Below, one piece after another: positions 35,270-44,028 of a DNA stretch of 64,000 bases. Source of the stretch: Christiangramia sabulilitoris (GTDB lineage: Bacteria > Bacteroidota > Bacteroidia > Flavobacteriales > Flavobacteriaceae); NCBI RefSeq assembly GCF_007050985.1, contig NZ_VHSF01000002.1:1-64000 (forward strand). The letters run 5' to 3'. Under the pieces are notes generated by a model, which worked only from the letters and a program-made list of their open reading frames with translations, searched no databases and was not told the origin of the DNA. The translations under genes were made by a program, and so were the position numbers. The first letter of the stretch is position 1. Every line of letters begins with the position of its first letter.

Positions 35270-38200
35270 TTACAATTCCTTTTCAGTTTGAACTGCTATT
35301 TTCCTGATAATACCATCCAGCTCATTTGCTGAATTTAAAATATTTTTAAGTAATTCTTCTGTATCGTCAAAATCATCTTTATAATTTAAAAGGAGGTCTA
35401 CCAGACCCATCACCTTAGCCAATGGTGCCCGTACCAGGTGAGATTGAGTCCAGGCTATTTCCTTGAGTCGCTTATTATGATTTTCTATTGCGATCAAATT
35501 GCGTTTTCTTTCGGTGATATCCTGCATAGAACCTATAATTCTAATTGGTTTTTTGTGACTATCAAAGATCAAATAGCTTCTATCCAGTACATATTTATAA
35601 GAACCATCGGCACATCTAAATCTGTATTCGATAGTTAGGTTTTGCAGACCTTTATTTTTCATTCGGTTCTCTGCTGCTTCTACCTTTAATCTATCCTCAG
35701 CATGAACTTTTTCATTCCACCATTTTCCCGAATATAAATTACTAACGTTTTTATAGCCAAAAACCTCTTCTATAGTATCACTAACCTTGACGGCATCCCT
35801 GGCGATATCATAATCTGTTATGACATCACTGGTTGCCTTAGCAACAATATCATAACGCTTTAAGCTTTCGATAAGCTCCTTTTCCTGCTCAACGAATTCA
35901 GTAATATCCCTGGAGTTCATTACTATCCCGCCAATTGCTGGTTCACTTTTAAGATTCGTAACGATAGTTTCAACCCATCGCCAGCCATTTCCTTTTCTTT
36001 TTACCCTGTATGAAGGTAATTGAACCCGTTTTTGCTTTTCAAGTAAAACTAGTTGATCCTCCAGACTTTTAAGGTCATCTTTATGGATATGGTCCATGAA
36101 ATTGGAACCATTTAATTCCCAGGGATGCAGACCAAACATAATTTTGGAGGCCGGGCTATTATAAAAATAATTATAATTTTCGTCTACGATTGAAATAAGA
36201 TCAGACCCGTCCTGGACAAGAGCTTTAAAGCGTTGTTCCCTTTGCAGTAATTTTTCTTCAGCAATGATCCTGTCGGTTACATTTCTAACCAAAGAAACCC
36301 TGGCTTTATGCCCATCAAAATGAACCGGATTACTGTTAACATTTACATAGATTGCTTCTCCGTTTTTCTTGAGATGTTTGACCTTAACCTGGAAGAAACT
36401 TTCTTTTTTAGCCGAAATGATTTGTTCTATATTTTTGTCTTCCCTCTTTTCCCATAGATCTCTTACCGTCATTCCTGAAAACTCTTCTTCAGAATAACCG
36501 TACAGATCTATAGCAGCTCTATTTACCTTCAGAAATTTTAACGTATACCTATCTAATACCCACATAGGTAAAGGACTCCCATCAAACAGGCTTCTATATT
36601 TTTTTTCAGATTCAGCTAGTTTTTCCTGGGTAAGCTTTCTAACTTTTATATTTTCAGATAGCTCTTCATGTACTTTTTTTAATGGAGTAATATCTGTCCC
36701 ATAAGTAAATACAACGTTCTCTTCTGCAAAGAACTGGGAGAAACGCCATGAAATCCAAAGGTAGCCACCATCTTTTTTCTTGCACCTAATTTCAAAATCT
36801 TCGCCGCCTACCGTTAAATTACTAATGGCAGCATAAGTCTTTTCCAGATCTTCTCTATGAATAAAATCGATAAAGGGCTTGGTTAAAATTTCACATTCCG
36901 TATAACCGAATTTTTCAATAAATGAAGGGTTGATTTTTTTAACAAAACCATCCATTCCTATTACTGCAATTAGATTAGGAGAATACTGGAAAAAGTCATT
37001 TAACTGTTCCTGGCTTCTTTTTCGCTCAATGGCTGATGCAATCTGAAGAGTTATATCATTTAAGAGTTCTGTTTCTATCTTCTTTTTATCTCCGGTTGAT
37101 CCAAGGCAAAAAATAGATACCAATTTACCTTCAAAAATTATGGGAAATCCTACCGCAGATTGAATTGACTGCCCCCCTTCGAGTACCATACCCTGAAGAA
37201 GGTCTCTTTCATCTTCATTCCGTATCACTTTCATTTCGCCGGATTCCCAAACCATTCCCGGCAATCCAACTCCTTTTTCATATATCTTACCGGCAACAGA
37301 TAAATCTTTTCCTTCAGGCCAGTAAGCTGTTCTAACCAGTTTTTGATTATTGATACTCACCTTGTAAGATTCGGCATAATCAAAATCAAGATCTTCACAA
37401 AAGATCTTTAAAACCTTCATCATCGAATCATGTAAGGATGAATTATCTCCAAAGGCCTTAATTACTTTAAAAACTAATTCCTGTTTTTTATTGTAAAGGT
37501 AGGTCTCTGTTATATCTCTGGCTATACCAACCAGGCCGATAATTTCTTCATCCTGATTTTTAAGGGGTACTTTTGTGAGCAGCACTTTTTCTTCGAAACC
37601 GTCTATATTGATTACCGTATCTGGCCTGTTAATAACGGCTTCGCCAGAATTCATAACCCACTCATTATCTGAAATTATTTCCTCTCCCTTCTTCGAGTCA
37701 AAATAATCTTTAGGGGTATATCCCAGACTACTGTCATCTGAAGGTTTACCAAGTATTTGCTGATAAAATTTGCGATTGGATAAAATACTTTTGTGCTCCC
37801 GGTTCTTTACAAAAATATAATCAGGAATATTATCAATGATAGCACGCAGCATCTTCCGTTCATCTAAAACTTTTTTTTCGGCAAGACGCTGTTTGGTGAT
37901 ATCTTTTGCAATACCATAAACCCCAATGATTTTATCATGATGATATATGGGGAGGTTATTTATCTCTAAAATCCTGGCAGTACCTTGAGTACTGAGAAAA
38001 TTGGCAGTATAACTTTGATTTTCTCCTGCCAGCGCTTTTTGAAAATGTCCTAAAACCTTTGGTTGATCTTCTTTGGTTATAAATGGAAGGAAATGCATTT
38101 TCAGCAACTCTTCCTGGGTAGTTTCAGCAATCTCTACCGATCTATTATTGACATTGACGAAATTACCATCAAGGTCAAATGAAAAAACTGCATCGGGATT

Positions 38201-38608
38201 ATTATAGAATAAATTGGAATAAACCTGTTTATTATACTCAGTTACCGTAGCGGCAATATTAGTAGAAGCTGAAGTCTGCGTTTTTTCAGCAGTATTAATA
38301 ACTATCGAGACCTTATCTATTAAATTATCATTTCCAAGTATTGGCAATAGGGATAAATCTAAACTATATCCATTCTTATTTAAAACAATAGTCTGGGGAT
38401 TTCCGGCAAGGCAAACTAATAATTTGCCGGTAAATTCTGTAGAAAACTGATCTTCTGAAAGATCGGTAAAACTGAAGCCATTTTTTAAAACTAAATTGAA
38501 AGATTCCAGGAAGATCTGGCTTGCCTGTTTATTGAAACCACAAATACCTTCGTCATAACTATAGGTAATGACAGCCACACACTGGTTCAAGGTAGGGTCC
38601 TGGTTCAA
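35270..38608 (-). CDS. Multi-PAS/GAF sensor protein ending in a HisKA-like domain without HATPase
   Basis: A 1112-residue soluble sensor. In order: an N-terminal PAS-like region (about 1-110), PAS (about 128-245), PAS (about 245-370), GAF (about 375-525), then PAS domains at about 530-650, 660-785, 785-905 and 915-1035. Most end in a PAC signature such as GIAKDITKQR, GIARDITE, YGTDITPLKK or GSMQDITERKR. The C-terminal 68 residues form a HisKA-like helical pair with the putative phospho-His in WTQSHLVRAPLAKVMGLVDLL. The protein then stops, with no N, G1 or G2 ATP-binding boxes. It therefore cannot autophosphorylate alone and may rely on another kinase or act as a phosphotransfer or dimerisation scaffold. 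It is coupled to the receiver gene. The architecture is confident. Confidence 0.9.
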   Translation of the reverse strand: MNQDPTLNQCVAVITYSYDEGICGFNKQASQIFLESFNLVLKNGFSFTDLSEDQFSTEFTGKLLVCLAGNPQTIVLNKNGYSLDLSLLPILGNDNLIDKVSIVINTAEKTQTSASTNIAATVTEYNKQVYSNLFYNNPDAVFSFDLDGNFVNVNNRSVEIAETTQEELLKMHFLPFITKEDQPKVLGHFQKALAGENQSYTANFLSTQGTARILEINNLPIYHHDKIIGVYGIAKDITKQRLAEKKVLDERKMLRAIIDNIPDYIFVKNREHKSILSNRKFYQQILGKPSDDSSLGYTPKDYFDSKKGEEIISDNEWVMNSGEAVINRPDTVINIDGFEEKVLLTKVPLKNQDEEIIGLVGIARDITETYLYNKKQELVFKVIKAFGDNSSLHDSMMKVLKIFCEDLDFDYAESYKVSINNQKLVRTAYWPEGKDLSVAGKIYEKGVGLPGMVWESGEMKVIRNEDERDLLQGMVLEGGQSIQSAVGFPIIFEGKLVSIFCLGSTGDKKKIETELLNDITLQIASAIERKRSQEQLNDFFQYSPNLIAVIGMDGFVKKINPSFIEKFGYTECEILTKPFIDFIHREDLEKTYAAISNLTVGGEDFEIRCKKKDGGYLWISWRFSQFFAEENVVFTYGTDITPLKKVHEELSENIKVRKLTQEKLAESEKKYRSLFDGSPLPMWVLDRYTLKFLKVNRAAIDLYGYSEEEFSGMTVRDLWEKREDKNIEQIISAKKESFFQVKVKHLKKNGEAIYVNVNSNPVHFDGHKARVSLVRNVTDRIIAEEKLLQREQRFKALVQDGSDLISIVDENYNYFYNSPASKIMFGLHPWELNGSNFMDHIHKDDLKSLEDQLVLLEKQKRVQLPSYRVKRKGNGWRWVETIVTNLKSEPAIGGIVMNSRDITEFVEQEKELIESLKRYDIVAKATSDVITDYDIARDAVKVSDTIEEVFGYKNVSNLYSGKWWNEKVHAEDRLKVEAAENRMKNKGLQNLTIEYRFRCADGSYKYVLDRSYLIFDSHKKPIRIIGSMQDITERKRNLIAIENHNKRLKEIAWTQSHLVRAPLAKVMGLVDLLLNYKDDFDDTEELLKNILNSANELDGIIRKIAVQTEKEL

Positions 38609-38664
38609 GTTAATTGCTAAGATTTAAGGCGTGAGGAAAGTACAAAAAAAATATTAATTGGGGC

Positions 38665-40023
38665 CTAAAAGATCGTTTTAGAAAAATTAATTCCAAATCC
38701 GTAATTAGATTTCTCGAAAGACTTTATATCGGCTCCAATCTGTGCTTTAAGATTATAGTCGCCATCTAGAATTTGCATTTCTAAAAGAGTTGATAAAATG
38801 TTTCTGGTTTCAGGAAAGAAGGAGTCTTTAACTCCATAATTTTTTCGATAGCTTAGCAAAAACCGATAAGGGTGATCTTTTATTAGCTCTCCTTTCAAGC
38901 CCAGGTGATGAACCATGATAATATTTGTGCCAATCCTGAAGTTATTATCATTTAAGAGTATAAATGGTACTCCAAGAATCTGGCTATTATAGGTCCAGCC
39001 GGAACGATACAAATTGTTATTAAAGTAATTATCTGCACCGTCTACCAGGGAGCCAGCCCTATCCCGACTTTGATTCTTAGTATAATAGAATTCATACATA
39101 AAAGCTTTCAGGATGGAGGTTCCCCAAAAATCATCACGGTTATCTTCAACATAAATCCCATATCTGCCATCTGGAAGATTTCCTCCTTTCAAACCAGAGG
39201 CGTCCTCAAAAATATGATTATATAAAAATTTAAAATCTAAGTCTCTTATTTTCGTTTTTACCTTTATTTCGTAACTACCTATTTGATTTCCAAGAGCATT
39301 CACCTCCTGGCCGTTCCCTACGTCTCCTTCACTGGCCATCCCTGTAAAAATTCTCAAATAATCTTCGAAAGACTTTGGCAGCTGACCGAATTCCTCTGAG
39401 ACCCCAGCCCACTGTACAAAATGTTGAGCCCCGATTTCAATCTGAAAACCGGCTACGCCTCGGTAAACAGCGTGCAGAGATTTGTGATGAACCCTGGTAT
39501 CCTGGATGTAACGGTTATCGTCCATTAAATATTCTTCCAGACTTACCTTAAAACCAATTCCCCGATCTTTAAATAAAAATATAGGATCACGGCTGTAGAG
39601 TCTAATTCCAGGCATTGGTCCTGCATTCAAAGACCAGAGTATATTTTCATTTGAAGCACTTAGACCTTGAAAAATATCTTCCCTTTGCATTTTACCTACA
39701 ACAACACCGATTTTAGGTGTCACAAAATTAAAATAAGCCTCATCGATTCTAATTCCATTTGTGAATCCATCTTTGTAAAGTCCACCCACACCGAACTCGG
39801 CATAAGTATCTGAACTCAGGTTAAACCTGGATGTTGCAGAAATTAAACCCGATAAATTAGATTCTTCATCTACCCTGCCCCGCCTATTTGAATGTAACCA
39901 TAATGGCGACTCTTCCCCGGAATACAGTAAACCTATCCCTTCCAGATTTATATTAAAATCAGTTTGGCTCTGACATTGAAAAACAGAGACGAATACAAAA
40001 AAAACAATAAAGGGAATTCTCAT
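38665..40023 (-). CDS. wzi: Capsule assembly Wzi-family outer-membrane protein
   Basis: A 452-residue protein with a cleavable signal peptide (MRIPFIVFFVFVSVFQCQSQ) and alternating polar/nonpolar strands ending in FGINFSKTIF, consistent with an outer-membrane beta barrel whose last residue is Phe. Recognisable Wzi-family elements include the N-terminal GLLYSGEESPLWLHSNRRGRVDE and the segment GVGGLYKDGFTNGIRIDEAYFNF. Wzi binds nascent capsule on the cell surface in Klebsiella. The gene lies divergently (76 bp) from the cpsB-type phosphatase at the start of a polysaccharide locus. Function as a capsule-associated barrel is probable; direct polysaccharide binding is inferred. Confidence 0.85.
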   Translation of the reverse strand: MRIPFIVFFVFVSVFQCQSQTDFNINLEGIGLLYSGEESPLWLHSNRRGRVDEESNLSGLISATSRFNLSSDTYAEFGVGGLYKDGFTNGIRIDEAYFNFVTPKIGVVVGKMQREDIFQGLSASNENILWSLNAGPMPGIRLYSRDPIFLFKDRGIGFKVSLEEYLMDDNRYIQDTRVHHKSLHAVYRGVAGFQIEIGAQHFVQWAGVSEEFGQLPKSFEDYLRIFTGMASEGDVGNGQEVNALGNQIGSYEIKVKTKIRDLDFKFLYNHIFEDASGLKGGNLPDGRYGIYVEDNRDDFWGTSILKAFMYEFYYTKNQSRDRAGSLVDGADNYFNNNLYRSGWTYNSQILGVPFILLNDNNFRIGTNIIMVHHLGLKGELIKDHPYRFLLSYRKNYGVKDSFFPETRNILSTLLEMQILDGDYNLKAQIGADIKSFEKSNYGFGINFSKTIF

Positions 40024-40050
40024 TGGTTAGTTCTACGAACACTGCAAATA

Positions 40051-40082
40051 TTAAGAATAAGAATTAAAATTATGTAATTTTG
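40051..40082 (+). promoter_or_regulatory. Candidate promoter for the CpsB-type phosphatase gene
   Basis: TAATTTTG (40075-40082) is an exact match to the flavobacterial TAnnTTTG box, with TTA (40051-40053) 21 bp upstream in place of TTG. It lies 17 bp before the start codon. Confidence 0.45.
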
Positions 40083-40099
40083 GTTCCAAAATAATTTCA

Positions 40100-40831
40100 A
40101 TGCTCTCATTTTTTCAGAAGAATATTTATTTAGTCGATTTAATTGAAGGTATTACTGATTTTCATAATCATATTTTGCCCGGAATAGATGACGGGGCGAA
40201 ATCTATTGAGGAATCTATTGGGCTTATAAAGGCATTTGAGAATATAAGTATTACCAATTTTGTGGCTACTCCGCACGTTATTGGAGAATATTACCCTAAC
40301 ACACCACAAACAATATCTTCCGCATACCAGAATTTGGCCAAGCAATTAGAGGATCCGTCACGTATAGCTTACGCTGCGGAATATATGATGGATCAGCACT
40401 TTATAGATATACTGGAAAATGGCGAAATCCTGAACATCATAGGTTCCAAAGTACTGGTAGAGATGTCCTACTTCCAACCTCCGTTGAATTTGAACGAAAT
40501 ATTATTTAAAATACAAAACGCTTCATATTCCCCTATTTTAGCACATCCAGAGAGGTATGCATTCTTCCATTCTAAATCTCTAGAGAAGTTTAAGGATCTT
40601 AAGTCCAGAGGCTGTGATTTTCAACTTAACATGCTTTCCCTCTCAGGTCATTATGGACTGGGAATTCAGAAAACTGCCTTTCAAATGCTGGAGAACAAAA
40701 TGATCGATTTCATTTGCAGTGATGTACATAGAATAGACCATCTTGAAAAGATCAAAAAAATCAAAGTTCCAAAGAAATTTTCAGCCGGGATTCAGACTGT
40801 TATTAATAATCAGAAAAATTTATTTTCTTAA
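40100..40831 (+). CDS. cpsB: PHP-type protein-tyrosine phosphatase (CpsB/CapC/YwqE family)
   Basis: A 243-residue soluble metallo-phosphatase of the PHP fold. Metal-binding motifs are DFHNHILPGIDDGAKSIEES (HxH and DD), ATPHVIGEYY, LAHPERYAFF and CSDVHRIDH. In Gram-positive and Bacteroidota capsule loci this enzyme dephosphorylates the tyrosine autokinase (Wzc/CapB) and so sets chain length or export. It is transcribed toward wzc and ends 8 bp before the convergent wzc stop, with its own candidate promoter. Function is confident. Confidence 0.93.
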   Translation: MLSFFQKNIYLVDLIEGITDFHNHILPGIDDGAKSIEESIGLIKAFENISITNFVATPHVIGEYYPNTPQTISSAYQNLAKQLEDPSRIAYAAEYMMDQHFIDILENGEILNIIGSKVLVEMSYFQPPLNLNEILFKIQNASYSPILAHPERYAFFHSKSLEKFKDLKSRGCDFQLNMLSLSGHYGLGIQKTAFQMLENKMIDFICSDVHRIDHLEKIKKIKVPKKFSAGIQTVINNQKNLFS

Positions 40832-40839
40832 GAAAACAA

Positions 40840-43242
40840 CTAGCTAAATAATCTTCTTTTAATTCTGGTCCATCTGGATTCTTTATCTACTCCATATCCA
40901 TATCCATAGCCATAGGAATACCCGTATTGCGCACCATAGGAAAATTTAGAATAATCAACATCATTTAAAATTACAGCCAGTCCTTTAAGCTTACCTTGTT
41001 TCTTCAGATCTTTAGGGAATTCCAGTAAATTTTTCTCTGTAAAATCAGCACGAGTGACGTACAAAGTATAATCTGCAAGCTGACTAATTAACAAGGTATC
41101 GGTTACTATCATGGATGGAGCGGTATCAACTATGATATAATCATAATCAGATTTCACATTATCAATCAGTTGCCGCATACGGTCATTCATTAATAGTTCC
41201 GCAGGGTTAGGAGGTATAGGTCCTGAAAGTATAATATCTACAGCTATACTATCATCATTAGTTTTTGAAATAACATCGGAATGGGTAATGGAATAATCAT
41301 ATAAGAAATCTGACAATCCTTTTTCTTTGGCTCCCTCCATCTGGTCCGTGTACCTATGCAATTTTGGATTTCGAATATCTGCACCGATTAAGAGGACAGA
41401 TTTACCAGTACTGGCTAAAGTTCTAGCCAGGTTAAAAGAAACAAAAGTTTTCCCTTCCCCTTTAACTGTAGATGTAATAAAAATCACCTCACCTTTATCC
41501 TGATTCCGATTCTGTATTAAATATGCCAGATTTGTTCTTAAAATTCTGAACGATTCAGCTAAGGGAGAACGATCGTTTAACTGGATTACATCTGCCTGTT
41601 CCGGTCCAATTCGAGGCACTTCCCCAATAAAAGGTACTACTTTTAACAAGGAGGCCAGATCACCCTTGTGATGAACTTTGGTATCCAAAAGATTTTTAAT
41701 AAAAACGATTAAAATTGGAATAATTAAACCCAAAAGAAACCCTCCAACTAAAATCAACCATGGCGCTGGATCAACCGGTGTATTTACGGTGTATGCAGAA
41801 TCCACAACCCTGGCGACCGAGCCAGTTGCAGCATAAGATATTGCCGCCTCCTCTCTTCTCTGTAATAAAAACAAATAAAGTTGTTCTTTTATTTGTTGCT
41901 GTCTTTCTATACTCCGCATGCCTTTTTCAAGACCTGGGAAAGAACTAAATTTTCCTTGCGCAATATTTTCTCTATTGTTGAACTCTTTAATTTTAACTTT
42001 AATTGACTCCCGAGCAGTTCTTATATTTTCATACAAATTAACTTTAAACGTATCTAGCTGATCTGTAATAGATTTCACAACTGGATTATTGACGGTGGAA
42101 CTTTTTAAATAAGTATTCCGTTCTACAACTAACGAATTATATGAATTTATAAGCCCTCCGACATTTCCTTCATTAATTCCTACCTCAGGAAGAAAAACAT
42201 ATTCTTCCTTGTCCTTCAATAAATTTTCTATAAAATTAAGTAATTCTAATTGTGTTTCAAGATCAAATATTTCTTGTTCAGCTTTAGTATATTTGGCACG
42301 AAATTCAGCAGCGCCAGATTCGACACTCATTATGCTGTTATCACGTTTAAAATTAGCAATTCCACCTTCAACTGAATCCAATTCATTTGTAATCATTTCC
42401 AGTCGTTCTTGAATAAATCTAGTAGTATTTTTTGCAACCTCTTGCTTATTTTCAATGCCTTCTTCATTGAACCGTTCCATAAGTTTATTCAGAAAATCTT
42501 CAGATTTGGCCGCAGATTCATTAACCATAGATAATTCTAAAATATCTTTTGACTGACCTTTAGGAGTTATTAATAAATTCTGAATAAATTGATTAGCTGT
42601 CTGCTGAATTGGCGTGACTAAAACATTTACCGTTTTAAAATTTTTAAAAGTGTTAGAATTATTCCCAGATTTAGATGAAACAGTAAATTGCAAGCCTGAG
42701 TAAGTAATCGTTTCCCCTATATTAAAATTTTCATTAAAGTCAGATAAAAGGGACTTCAAATTAAACTCTGTATTTGAAATGGGTGTAATTAATAAATTTA
42801 AATTTGATTTGTTAACTAGCGAATCTGGAGATATAAAATTAAGCTCAATAGGACTGTTTTTATATGCTTCTACAGTAATTACATTACCTTCTATAAAATA
42901 TGATTTATTGAGATTTAATTCATCTACCACACTCGAAATTAATTGTTTCGATCTTAGTTTTTCAATTTGACTTTGTAAGCCGACGTTTTGGAAGGCCAGC
43001 AATGCTCCTCCCCCACCAGGCAATGCACTCATTGCACTATTTTTTTGGTCATCAACCATAATCATGGTAGACCAGGTTCTATATTTGGGGATCGTATACC
43101 TGTTATACAGATAGGCTATTACCAAACCTACAATTATACCTAATAATATCCATTTCCAATATGCAAGATATTTATATATTTCAGCTTTGAGATCAAATGA
43201 AGATTCTTCCTTTTCATCAATAAAGTCATTAAGTTCTTCCAT
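40840..43242 (-). CDS. wzc: Polysaccharide co-polymerase / tyrosine autokinase (Wzc-like)
   Basis: An 800-residue inner-membrane protein. Two membrane helices (about 31-50 and 505-525) bound a large periplasmic Wzz-like coiled-coil domain. The cytoplasmic BY-kinase domain (about 570-760) has Walker A VKGEGKT (near residue 595), a Walker A'-like IGADIRNPKLH and Walker B YIIVDTAPS. The C-terminal tail (764-783) carries eight tyrosines in 20 residues, the autophosphorylation cluster, followed by a basic end. It controls polymer length and export together with the Wza lipoprotein encoded 2 bp upstream and is counteracted by the convergent phosphatase. Function is very secure. Confidence 0.96.
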   Translation of the reverse strand: MEELNDFIDEKEESSFDLKAEIYKYLAYWKWILLGIIVGLVIAYLYNRYTIPKYRTWSTMIMVDDQKNSAMSALPGGGGALLAFQNVGLQSQIEKLRSKQLISSVVDELNLNKSYFIEGNVITVEAYKNSPIELNFISPDSLVNKSNLNLLITPISNTEFNLKSLLSDFNENFNIGETITYSGLQFTVSSKSGNNSNTFKNFKTVNVLVTPIQQTANQFIQNLLITPKGQSKDILELSMVNESAAKSEDFLNKLMERFNEEGIENKQEVAKNTTRFIQERLEMITNELDSVEGGIANFKRDNSIMSVESGAAEFRAKYTKAEQEIFDLETQLELLNFIENLLKDKEEYVFLPEVGINEGNVGGLINSYNSLVVERNTYLKSSTVNNPVVKSITDQLDTFKVNLYENIRTARESIKVKIKEFNNRENIAQGKFSSFPGLEKGMRSIERQQQIKEQLYLFLLQRREEAAISYAATGSVARVVDSAYTVNTPVDPAPWLILVGGFLLGLIIPILIVFIKNLLDTKVHHKGDLASLLKVVPFIGEVPRIGPEQADVIQLNDRSPLAESFRILRTNLAYLIQNRNQDKGEVIFITSTVKGEGKTFVSFNLARTLASTGKSVLLIGADIRNPKLHRYTDQMEGAKEKGLSDFLYDYSITHSDVISKTNDDSIAVDIILSGPIPPNPAELLMNDRMRQLIDNVKSDYDYIIVDTAPSMIVTDTLLISQLADYTLYVTRADFTEKNLLEFPKDLKKQGKLKGLAVILNDVDYSKFSYGAQYGYSYGYGYGYGVDKESRWTRIKRRLFS
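40894..40953 (-). repeat. Tyr-Gly codon repeat in the wzc tail
   Basis: Tandem TAT-GGN codons encode the alternating Tyr-Gly run of the kinase tail. The DNA is a short imperfect hexanucleotide repeat, a site where unit number could change by slippage in frame. Confidence 0.6.
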
Positions 43243-43244
43243 AA

Positions 43245-44018
43245 TTATTTAAGACTATTTATAAGAACATAAATCCCAATTATCGTAGTACCGAGTGATA
43301 TTATTCCCTGATAGCTAGTAAAAAAGCCGGCAGATTTTACGGCTCGGTAAGTAGGTTCAACATAGACAATATCATTTTGTTTTAAGTAAAAAAATTCACT
43401 TGAAAACAAAGATGTATCAGTCATATCGATAGTTCCTATCTTCTTTACACCTTCTGTTTCTCTAATAATAGTAATATTTTCCCTCTTGCCATTATAAGAA
43501 ATATCCCCAACCATGGCTATCAACTCGGGCATTGTTATTCGGCCGTCTGTAATTTGAATTCTTCCGGGACTTCCAACCTCTCCTAAAACCGTAACACTAA
43601 AGTTGACAATTCGCACATCAACAATAGGCTCTTTTACGTAATCCTGAATTCTGTTTTCCAGCTTATCCTGAAGCTCAGTACGGGTAAGGCCTACTACTTC
43701 TACTTTACCCAGGACAGGAAAGTTAATGATGCCATCGGGACTAACCAGATAGCCTGACAAGGATGGATCCTGTCTGCCAGCACCACCTTGCTGCTCGCCC
43801 ATTCGCATTTGGAAAGGTTTTACAATTTCTTCGTTTATTGATGAGGAAGAGACATTAATTCGTAGAACGTCATTTTTTTCAATTTTTGGCTCGTAATCCA
43901 GTAGATTTTTGCTTCCTTCTAAAACCTCCTTACCTTCATAAAAATAAACGATTTCTTTTTTAGTAGCACAACTATTCAATAAAAGGGTTAGTAGGCATAG
44001 CCCTATAAAATTCTTCAT
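43245..44018 (-). CDS. wza: Polysaccharide export outer-membrane lipoprotein (Wza-like)
   Basis: A 257-residue lipoprotein (lipobox LLNSC, Cys17). A Poly_export domain (about 45-145) includes EKNDVLRINVSS and GYLVSPDGIINFPVLGKVEVVGLT. An SLBB-like domain (about 155-225) has VTVLGEVGSPGRIQITDGRITMPELIA. A C-terminal hydrophobic helix (about 232-255) inserts in a membrane. It forms the export channel for the polysaccharide controlled by the adjacent Wzc. It is shorter than E. coli Wza (about 379 residues), as usual in Bacteroidota. Operonic with wzc (2 bp) and the dehydratase gene (10 bp). Confidence 0.95.
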   Translation of the reverse strand: MKNFIGLCLLTLLLNSCATKKEIVYFYEGKEVLEGSKNLLDYEPKIEKNDVLRINVSSSSINEEIVKPFQMRMGEQQGGAGRQDPSLSGYLVSPDGIINFPVLGKVEVVGLTRTELQDKLENRIQDYVKEPIVDVRIVNFSVTVLGEVGSPGRIQITDGRITMPELIAMVGDISYNGKRENITIIRETEGVKKIGTIDMTDTSLFSSEFFYLKQNDIVYVEPTYRAVKSAGFFTSYQGIISLGTTIIGIYVLINSLK

Positions 44019-44028
44019 AAATATTAAT

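Noticed and set aside
40823-40836. Palindrome TTTTCTTAAGAAAA between cpsB and wzc as a terminator
   Set aside because: It has no loop and no GC-rich stem; a chance AT palindrome at the stop codon is likelier.
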